12,954 nt of DNA from Dokdonella sp. (GTDB lineage: Bacteria > Pseudomonadota > Gammaproteobacteria > Xanthomonadales > Rhodanobacteraceae), in NCBI GenBank assembly GCA_030150315.1, contig JASLGB010000193.1, positions 1 to 12,954 on the forward strand, given 5' to 3'. Below the pieces are notes generated by a model. That model searched no databases, had not been told where the DNA came from, and saw only the letters and a list, made by a program, of their open reading frames with translations. Shown in pieces: positions 4,857-12,954 of this stretch (its first letter is position 1; each line of letters begins with the position of its first letter). The position numbers and the translations under genes are program-made.

Positions 4857-6647
4857 TCAGACTTGGACAGCGCTGCCGCCGGCTTCCGATGCGTGTTCTT
4901 TTTGCTGCAAATTCCAAAGGTGGAAATATCTACCCCGTTCGGCGAGCAGCTGCTCATGCGAGCCGCGCTCGATCACGCGGCCGTGCTCCAGTACGAGGAT
5001 CTGATCCGCGTGCACGATGGTCGACAGGCGGTGCGCGATGATGATCGTCGTGCGCTGGCGCGCGATCTCGGCCAGCTCCTGCTGGATGATCTTTTCGGTG
5101 CGCGTGTCGAGTGCACTGGTGGCTTCGTCGAAGACGAGGATCTCGGGATTCTTCAGCAGCGTTCGCGCGATGGCGACACGTTGTTTCTCGCCGCCCGAGA
5201 GCTTCAGGCCGCGTTCGCCGACGGATGTCTCGTAACCCTGCGGCAGGCTTTCGATGAAGGCATGCACATGCGCGGCCTTCGCGGCGGCGATGACCTGCTC
5301 ACGCGTCGCGTCGGGACGTCCGTACGCGATGTTGTAGTAGATGGTGTCGTTGAACAGTACCGTGTCCTGCGGAACGATGCCGATGGCCGCGCGCAGTGAC
5401 GATTGCGTGACCTCGCGGATGTCCTGGCCGTCGATCTCGATGCGGCCGGCGGTGATGTCGTAGAAGCGGAACAGCAATCGCGCGAGCGTGGACTTGCCGG
5501 CGCCGGTGGTGCCGACGACGGCGAGCATGTGGCCGGCAGGAACATGGAAGCTCACTCCGCGAAGGATCGGCCGCGACGGATCGTAGGAGAAATCGACGTT
5601 CTCGAATCGCACGTCGCCGCCGCGCAACTGCAGCGACGGCGCGTCGGGCGCGTCCTCGACTTCGCGCTGCTCGGCGAGCAGGCCGAACAGGCGCTCGATG
5701 TTGATCAATGCCTGCTTGACCTGCCGGTACACCATGCCCAGGTAGTTCAGTGGTGCGGACAGCTGCAGCAGGAACGCATTCACCAGCCCGAAGTCGCCGA
5801 GCGTCATGCTGCCGCCCACCACGCCGACGGCGGCGCGCCAGAGCAGCAGCGTCAGCCCGGTCGCGACGATGGTGGCCTGGCCGACGTTGAGCACGGCGAG
5901 CGACTTGAGGCTCTTGATCGTGGCCTCTTCCATCTTGATCAGGCTGTCGTCGTAGCGGGCGAACTCGTGCTTCTCGTTGCCGAAGTACTTGACCGTTTCG
6001 TAGTTCAGCAGCGAATCGACGGCGCGTTCGTTGGCTTCGGTATTGGCCGTGTTGGAGGCGCGGTACCAGCGCATGCGCCACTCGGTGACGGCGAACGTGA
6101 ACGCGATGTAGGTGACCAGCGTCGTCAGCGTGATCGCGGCGAATGTCCAGTCGAAGCGCGCGATCAGGATCGAGCAGACCAGCGTGATCTCGAGCAGCGT
6201 CGGCAGGATGGTGTAGACGGTCCAGTCGAGCAGATCCGAGGTGGCCGTCATGCCGCGCTCGACGTCGCGTGCGACGCCGCCGGTGCGGCGATCCAGATGG
6301 AAGCGCAGCGACAGCGAATGCAGGTGCTCGAACACGCGCAGCGTGATGTTGCGCGAGGTGCGCGCGAGCACGCGCGCGAACACGACCTGGCGCAGCTCCT
6401 GGAACAGCGAGGTCGAAAGGCGCAGCGCGCCGTAGGCCAACAGCAGGCCGAGCGGCACCAGCAGCGGCGACGGCTTCACGTCGAGCGTGTCGATGAGGTC
6501 CTTCAGCACCAGTGGCACGCCGACGTTGGCGAGCTTGGCCGCGACCAGAAGGGCCAGCGCAACACCGACCCGGTGGCGATGGCGCCAGACTTCAGGCCAC
6601 AGTCGGCGCAGGACGGAAAGGGTTTTTACGGGAGGCGTGTCGGTCAT
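4857..6647 (-). CDS. Atm1/ABCB7-type ABC half-transporter (permease-ATPase fusion)
   Basis: This 596-residue inner-membrane exporter half would work as a homodimer. Residues about 25-320 form a six-helix transmembrane domain containing LNYETVKYFGNEKHE (214-228), a signature of the Atm1/ABCB6/ABCB7 group. Bacterial members export glutathione conjugates or metal-glutathione complexes. The ATPase domain is complete: Walker A GTTGAGKST at 379, Q-loop VPQDTVLFND, ABC signature LSGGEKQR at 483, Walker B ILVFDE at 503 with D-loop SALD, and switch H539 in IIIAHRLST. ATG 6647 (MTDTPPVKTL) is preferred over the far-upstream ATG 6779, whose extra 44 residues are arginine-rich and unlike the family. A weak AGAG lies upstream of it. 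The exact substrate cannot be read from sequence. The gene sits alone behind a stem-loop and may be cotranscribed with the receiver-like protein downstream. Confidence 0.93.
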   Translation of the reverse strand: MTDTPPVKTLSVLRRLWPEVWRHRHRVGVALALLVAAKLANVGVPLVLKDLIDTLDVKPSPLLVPLGLLLAYGALRLSTSLFQELRQVVFARVLARTSRNITLRVFEHLHSLSLRFHLDRRTGGVARDVERGMTATSDLLDWTVYTILPTLLEITLVCSILIARFDWTFAAITLTTLVTYIAFTFAVTEWRMRWYRASNTANTEANERAVDSLLNYETVKYFGNEKHEFARYDDSLIKMEEATIKSLKSLAVLNVGQATIVATGLTLLLWRAAVGVVGGSMTLGDFGLVNAFLLQLSAPLNYLGMVYRQVKQALINIERLFGLLAEQREVEDAPDAPSLQLRGGDVRFENVDFSYDPSRPILRGVSFHVPAGHMLAVVGTTGAGKSTLARLLFRFYDITAGRIEIDGQDIREVTQSSLRAAIGIVPQDTVLFNDTIYYNIAYGRPDATREQVIAAAKAAHVHAFIESLPQGYETSVGERGLKLSGGEKQRVAIARTLLKNPEILVFDEATSALDTRTEKIIQQELAEIARQRTTIIIAHRLSTIVHADQILVLEHGRVIERGSHEQLLAERGRYFHLWNLQQKEHASEAGGSAVQV

Positions 6648-6723
6648 GGGCTGCTCTGCACAGGAAAGCCAGATGCGGCCGAATGCTCGGATCGCAATCC
6701 GTCGAAGGCAAGTTGCGCAAATC

Positions 6724-6749
6724 CGCCGAACGCGGGGTTGCGTTCGGCG
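6724..6749 (-). terminator. Stem-loop between the DUF885 gene and the ABC transporter
   Basis: CGCCGAACGC (6724-6733) and GCGTTCGGCG (6740-6749) form a perfect 10-base stem with a six-base loop. On the minus strand it is followed by GATTTG, too short for a convincing U-tract. It lies about 65 bases past the DUF885 stop, a position that fits partial termination or mRNA end protection. Confidence 0.45.
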
Positions 6750-6813
6750 CGGGGGCCGCGGACCGGGCTTGCGCAGCAAGCTGCCGTGTCCGCTGCGGGC
6801 GGGGCGAGGTCGC

Positions 6814-8616
6814 TCAGTGCGCGGAGCCGTCGAACATCAGCTCGCGTACATGGCGCACGGGCGGTGATCCGAACGACAGCGCCTTGTCGCTGTAGCGGCG
6901 CAGCGAGAACGCATCGCCTTCGCGCTTGCGCGCCTCGGCGTACAGGTCCATGTGTTCCTGCCAGCCGACGAAATAGGTCGGCAACTGCGCCGATGTCAGC
7001 TGCGCACGCACCCATTTGCCGGCCGCCTCGCGCTCTTCCTGGAAGGCCTGCTGCGTCATCAGGCGCATGGCCTGCTCGCGCGTCATGCCGTCCACGTGGA
7101 TGCCCTGGTCGAGCAGGGCGTTGGCGATCGTGCGCAGGTCCCACTTCAGATGCACGAGGCGATAGAGCGGGTCGCGGTCGAGATAGCCCTGGTCGGCCAT
7201 CAGCTTTTCAGCGAATACGGCCCAACCCTCGATGAACGCGCCCGACGACAGCACCGCACGCAGCACCGACGGGTACTGGTTGGAATGCCACAGCTGCAGG
7301 TAGTGGCCGGGCATTGCCTCGTGGATGGTCAATTCCTCGATCGAGCGGTTGTTGTATTCGCGCAGGAAGGAATCGACCTGTTTCTTCGTCCAGTCGCGCG
7401 GAATTGGCGACACCGCGTAGAAGGTCTCCAGCGTGTTGTCGAGCGGGCCGGGCGAGTCGCAGTACGCCAGCGCCACGCCCTGCTGGAACTCCGGCATCGG
7501 AATGATTTTCAGTGGTGCGTCGGGCACGCCAACGATGTCCTTCTCGCGCACGAACGCGGTGGCCCGCGCCAACGCGGCTTCTGCGGTGGCGATGACCCGG
7601 TCACGCGCCGGTCGGTCGGCATAGGCCAGTTCGAGGGCGGTCTGGATCGCCTTCTGCTGCTGCGCCGGCGTCGGATGTTCGGGCAGCGGTGGTGCGTTGC
7701 GCTTGCCCGCCAGCACCTGACGCGCGATGGCGTACATCTCCGCGCGCGTGCTGGTCATCGCCGCCTCCGCGCGACGGCGGATTTCCTCGCGCGACAAGGG
7801 CGAATTCAGTGCGAAGGCGAGTTTGGCGTCGTAGCGTTCCTTGCCGAGGCGGAAATCGCCGCGCGCATTCGGGATCAGCTCGTGGTCGATCCAGCGCTGG
7901 TTCTCATCGACTTCCCTGCGCAGCGCGGCGACCGCGGCATCCAGCTTACGGCGTTCATCGGCAGGCAGGTTCTTCGCGTTCGGCACGATCAACTCGTCGA
8001 TGAGGTTGATCACGCCCTTGTTCTGCTTCGAGGCGGTTTCGGCGTGGATTTTCGGGACGCGCGCCGGGTCGAGGTTGCCGCGCATCTGCCGGTACAGCCG
8101 TGGCAGGGCTTCCATGCGCGCGGTGGCCGCGGCGAGGCGCTGGGGCAGGGGCGCGAAGTCGCGCGCCATCAGGCTGTACAAGGCATCGCCGGCGAGGCGG
8201 CTGTACAGCAGCGGATCCCATTCCGCGGCCTGCAGCGATTCCTCGTTCCAGATGTCCGATCGCAACTGGTTCAGCAGGATCTCGCGGTCGATGCGATTTG
8301 CCGGCGACAGCTGCGCAGGTTCGATCCGCTCCACTTCCGCCAGGATCCGGTGTGCGAAGTCGTAGGCGCGCTGGCGCCCGGTCGGGCTGAGGTCGTCGAG
8401 TTCGGCGTCGTGGTGGTGGTCGCCGGTCTGCGTGGCGGCCACCGGATTGAGCGCGAACCAGTCATCGAGCCAGCGCTGCGACAACTCGGCAAAGCGCGCA
8501 TCGGCGCTGGTGGCAGCCGTTGTCCCGGCTGCCTCGCGGGGTGCGGTCTGGAGGGGAGCCTGCGCGGCGCAGGCGGCGAGCAGGACACACAGTGGCAGGA
8601 GGCGCAGAAGGCGCAT
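6814..8616 (-). CDS. DUF885 family lipoprotein, probable zinc metallopeptidase
   Basis: The 600-residue product begins with a lipoprotein signal, MRLLRLLPLCVLLAAC, with lipid-modified C16 expected at the LAAC lipobox, so the protein should be anchored in the envelope. The family signature HEAMPGH (H432, E433, H438) and the downstream EGWAVFAE (E463) give a plausible zinc site with H432, H438 and E463 as ligands. The N-terminal segment LSQRWLDDWFALNPVAATQTGDHHHDAELDD is typical of DUF885 proteins. Members are annotated as putative peptidases, and few are characterised. ATG 8616 is preferred because it begins the signal peptide and has a GGGG purine run a few bases upstream. The open frame before it lacks a signal. 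It follows the CpdB-like gene by 71 bases and may be in the same transcript. Substrate is unknown. Confidence 0.92.
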   Translation of the reverse strand: MRLLRLLPLCVLLAACAAQAPLQTAPREAAGTTAATSADARFAELSQRWLDDWFALNPVAATQTGDHHHDAELDDLSPTGRQRAYDFAHRILAEVERIEPAQLSPANRIDREILLNQLRSDIWNEESLQAAEWDPLLYSRLAGDALYSLMARDFAPLPQRLAAATARMEALPRLYRQMRGNLDPARVPKIHAETASKQNKGVINLIDELIVPNAKNLPADERRKLDAAVAALRREVDENQRWIDHELIPNARGDFRLGKERYDAKLAFALNSPLSREEIRRRAEAAMTSTRAEMYAIARQVLAGKRNAPPLPEHPTPAQQQKAIQTALELAYADRPARDRVIATAEAALARATAFVREKDIVGVPDAPLKIIPMPEFQQGVALAYCDSPGPLDNTLETFYAVSPIPRDWTKKQVDSFLREYNNRSIEELTIHEAMPGHYLQLWHSNQYPSVLRAVLSSGAFIEGWAVFAEKLMADQGYLDRDPLYRLVHLKWDLRTIANALLDQGIHVDGMTREQAMRLMTQQAFQEEREAAGKWVRAQLTSAQLPTYFVGWQEHMDLYAEARKREGDAFSLRRYSDKALSFGSPPVRHVRELMFDGSAH

Positions 8617-8687
8617 CGGAGGTTCCCCACGGTCGGCGCGGCGCCAATGGCCGCGCGCGGACTGTATCGCAGCGGGCTGGCGGCGTC

Positions 8688-10709
<2,022 letters not shown>

Positions 10710-10769
10710 GGCGATGTCGTTGTAGGCGAGACAGCGCATTTTGCCCGATGGATGTTGCGCCACGCAGCC

Positions 10770-10812
10770 ATTGCCGGCCGTAAGGCGCCCGCGGGCGCCC
10801 CCGGCCGGCAAT
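10770..10812 (-). terminator. Long nested palindrome after the TonB receptor gene
   Basis: An outer perfect 11-base stem (10770-10780 with 10802-10812) encloses GGCGCCCGCGGGCGCC (10784-10799), itself a perfect 16-base palindrome. It starts two bases past the receptor stop codon. There is no T-tract on either side, so it is a stem-loop of the REP or factor-independent-without-U type. It probably separates the receptor message from the cpdB-like gene or stabilises the receptor mRNA end. Confidence 0.6.
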
Positions 10813-10814
10813 GA

Positions 10815-12954
10815 TCAGAAGCGCACCGCCGCCTCGACGCCCCACACGCGCGGCGGCGTGATGCCGGCACTGGTGGTGCCCAGCACGCCCGTGCTTATGT
10901 GGTTGACGCCGGTGACGTAGCGCTTGTCGAACACGTTGTTGACGAACACCGCGAAGCGCCACGGCACGTCCGGAGACGACCAGCCGACGCGGAAGTCCGC
11001 CCGCGTCTGTGCCTCGCCGGTGCGGAACACGGTGCGTGCGATGCAGCTGCCTTGCAGCGCCGAATCCGCATTGCAGCGCGCCTTGCCGGAGTAGGCCGCC
11101 TGCAGTGCGAAATCGAGGTCGCCGCGCAGGACGTCGTGCACGACGTAGTTCAGCCCGACCATGCCGGACCACTGCGGCAGGCCGGTGGCCTGGCCGGACA
11201 GGTCGCGTTCGTCGGAGGTGACGTAGTTGGCGTAGGTCTGGTCTATCCAGGCCGCGGCCGCTGTCACGCGCAGGCTGTCGGTCGCCTGCCAGCGCGCCTC
11301 GAATTCCAGCCCCTTGGCTTCCTGGTCGCTCGGGATGATCTGGTACTGCGGCATGTCCTCACCGCTGCCGCCACCGTTGGACACGAGGGTGAGGTTGGGC
11401 AGGTTCGAGTACTTGTAGTGGTAGATCGACGCGTTCAGCAGCAGGCGCTGGTCGGGGAACCAGCTCTTCACGCCCGCCTCGAAGTTGCGCACGTCCTGCG
11501 GTCGATACACCGAGCCGACTTCCAGCGCGTTGAAGCCGCCGGCCTGATAGCCCTTGGTGGCGGAGGCATACAGCATCACGTCCGACGTCAGCTTGTAGTC
11601 CAGCACCACGCGCGGGCTGGTGTCGTTCCAGCTGCGCTGGAGGCCGACCGGATGCATCTGCGTCGCCGGCGCCACGAAGTAGATGTTCTGCTGGAAGGTC
11701 TGGATCGGGATGCCGAACGCATCGAACAGGCCGAGGGCGTCGATCGCCAGCAAGGTGCGATCCAGTTCCGGCGCGATGCGGCCCGGCGTGTGCCAGCTGA
11801 AGTCGCGCTGGTCGCGCGTGAAGCGCACGCCGGTGGTCAGGTTCAGGCGATCGTTGAGATGCCAGATCACGTCGCCGTAGATCGCGGCGGCCTTCGACAC
11901 GCCGTGGTTGTGCATGCTTTCCTGCCACGGCGCGCCGAGCATCGAATACGGAAAGCCGGCGCCGGCCAGCCCCTGCGAGACCGGGCCATACAGCCCGCCC
12001 GGAGCGACGCCGAGGTTGTGCAGCAGGGTATCGATGCTGTCGGTGAAAAGGTTGATCTGGCTGGTCTGGCGGCCGTCGTCCTTGTACCAGCTGGCACCGG
12101 CGACCCAGTTGGCCAGCGCGGTTTCGCCCGACAGCTTGAATTCCTGCGACCAGCTCTTGTGGCGCTCGATGTTGACGTCGTCGAGATACAGGTAGCGGCG
12201 ATTGGTGCCGTCCTGGTCGGCGCGGTTGAAGGTATTGAAGCGCTGGAACGAGGTCAGCGAGCTGAATTCGCCGAACGCGAGCGGGCGCTCGACGCGCAGC
12301 ACGAAGGCGTCGTAGGTGCGCGATTCGCGGTTGTCGATGGTGTCGTTGGTCACCGCGACATGGCGCGGGTCGAGCCAGCTGCTTTCCTCCGGTGTCGGCG
12401 AGGGCAGGGCCGGCCAGTCGGGCAGGCGCGTGATGCCGATGGCGGGGCGCGACGGCTGATCCAGACGCTCGTGTTCCCACGCGAAGTTCACCAGCGTGTC
12501 GCCCGGTGCGTTCCATTGCAGTTGCGTGCGCAGGCCCCAGTCGTCGGCGGCGTAATAGCCCTGGCCGGTTTCGGCATCGCGCAGCCAGCCGTCGCTCTGG
12601 TTGTCGACAAAGCTCAGGCGCATCGCCACGTCGCGGGTGATCGGCAGGTTCAGCACGCCGTCCACATAGCGCTGACCGTGGTTGCCGACGCGTACGCGCC
12701 CCTGTGCTTCGAGTTCTGAGCCGGGCGCAACGGTGGTGACCGAGATCGCGCCGGCCGCGCTGTTGCGGCCGAACAGCGTGCCCTGCGGGCCCTTCAGCAC
12801 TTCGACGCGCTCGATGTCGTTGAACATCATCAGCGCGCCGCCGGTCTTGCCCATGTAGACGCCGTTGGCATAGACGCCGACCGGGGCATCGGTGCCGATG
12901 CCGAAATCGGAAGTACCGATGCCGCGCAGGCCGAAATTCGGCTGCGTGGCTTGG
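10815..12954 (-). CDS. TonB-dependent outer-membrane receptor, N-terminus outside the window
   Basis: The frame continues without a stop to the window edge (712 codons visible), so the gene is partial at its 5' end. The visible N-terminal part is the plug domain: FGLRGIGTSDFG, GVYANGVYMGKTGG and DIERVEVLKGPQGTLFGRNSAAGAISVTT, a hallmark of these receptors. The rest alternates aromatic beta-strands and long loops, as expected of a 22-strand barrel, and ends PPRVWGVEAAVRF with the C-terminal Phe needed for BAM-dependent insertion. Such receptors import siderophores, cobalamin, sugars or other large substrates using TonB energy. The ligand here cannot be told from sequence. ATG 12854 is only an internal methionine, since plug sequence is in frame before it. 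Signal peptide, TonB box and any regulator lie beyond the edge. Confidence 0.93.
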   Translation of the reverse strand, partial: QATQPNFGLRGIGTSDFGIGTDAPVGVYANGVYMGKTGGALMMFNDIERVEVLKGPQGTLFGRNSAAGAISVTTVAPGSELEAQGRVRVGNHGQRYVDGVLNLPITRDVAMRLSFVDNQSDGWLRDAETGQGYYAADDWGLRTQLQWNAPGDTLVNFAWEHERLDQPSRPAIGITRLPDWPALPSPTPEESSWLDPRHVAVTNDTIDNRESRTYDAFVLRVERPLAFGEFSSLTSFQRFNTFNRADQDGTNRRYLYLDDVNIERHKSWSQEFKLSGETALANWVAGASWYKDDGRQTSQINLFTDSIDTLLHNLGVAPGGLYGPVSQGLAGAGFPYSMLGAPWQESMHNHGVSKAAAIYGDVIWHLNDRLNLTTGVRFTRDQRDFSWHTPGRIAPELDRTLLAIDALGLFDAFGIPIQTFQQNIYFVAPATQMHPVGLQRSWNDTSPRVVLDYKLTSDVMLYASATKGYQAGGFNALEVGSVYRPQDVRNFEAGVKSWFPDQRLLLNASIYHYKYSNLPNLTLVSNGGGSGEDMPQYQIIPSDQEAKGLEFEARWQATDSLRVTAAAAWIDQTYANYVTSDERDLSGQATGLPQWSGMVGLNYVVHDVLRGDLDFALQAAYSGKARCNADSALQGSCIARTVFRTGEAQTRADFRVGWSSPDVPWRFAVFVNNVFDKRYVTGVNHISTGVLGTTSAGITPPRVWGVEAAVRF

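Noticed and set aside
5403..7235. Long plus-strand frame of 610 codons
   Set aside because: It is antisense to the ABC transporter and DUF885 genes, both with complete motif sets. Its composition is rich in Arg, Gln, Val and Asp, as for a shadow.
10899..12719. Plus-strand frame of 606 codons
   Set aside because: It mirrors the TonB receptor gene. The receptor frame has the plug motif and the terminal Phe.

Overview
The window is GC-rich proteobacterial chromosome. The gene set (rpe, crcB, an Atm1-type ABC half-transporter, a DUF885 lipoprotein, a CpdB-type lipoprotein and a TonB-dependent receptor) and the style of the attC repeats suggest a gammaproteobacterium, probably of the Xanthomonadales/Lysobacterales. 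That assignment is inference: no 16S or other phylogenetic marker is present.

Layout. Positions 72-740 (+) encode ribulose-phosphate 3-epimerase. About 550 bases without a convincing gene follow. Positions 1290-2329 hold a small integron cassette array with no integrase in the window. Cassette 1 (about 1291-1886) carries a two-helix membrane protein whose stop codon lies inside its attC site. Cassette 2 (1887 to about 2329) carries a small unknown ORF and ends in an attC that lacks its last recombination box. Another 295 bases without a gene lead to crcB, a fluoride channel (2625-3008, +). After a further non-coding stretch, every remaining gene is on the minus strand.

Minus-strand block, in transcription order from the right edge: a TonB-dependent receptor that runs off the window (12954-10815), a strong GC-rich stem-loop, a CpdB-like cyclic-nucleotide phosphodiesterase/nucleotidase lipoprotein (10709-8688), a DUF885 metallopeptidase-like lipoprotein (8616-6814), a stem-loop, an Atm1/ABCB7-type ABC half-transporter (6647-4857), an uncharacterised receiver-like protein (4741-3776), and a tRNA operon Ala(GGC)-Glu(TTC)-Asp(GTC) with a clear sigma-70 promoter and a textbook intrinsic terminator.

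How it fits together. rpe, crcB, the tRNAs and the transporter are housekeeping or stress genes with no obvious joint pathway. The receptor, CpdB and DUF885 proteins are envelope proteins that may serve scavenging of extracytoplasmic nucleotides and peptides, but that link rests only on adjacency. The notable part is the cassette array. Each cassette start is an 11-base exact complement of the box at its own end, which fixes the boundaries without any database search. Both cassette proteins are of unknown function, and the truncated last attC suggests the array is partly frozen.
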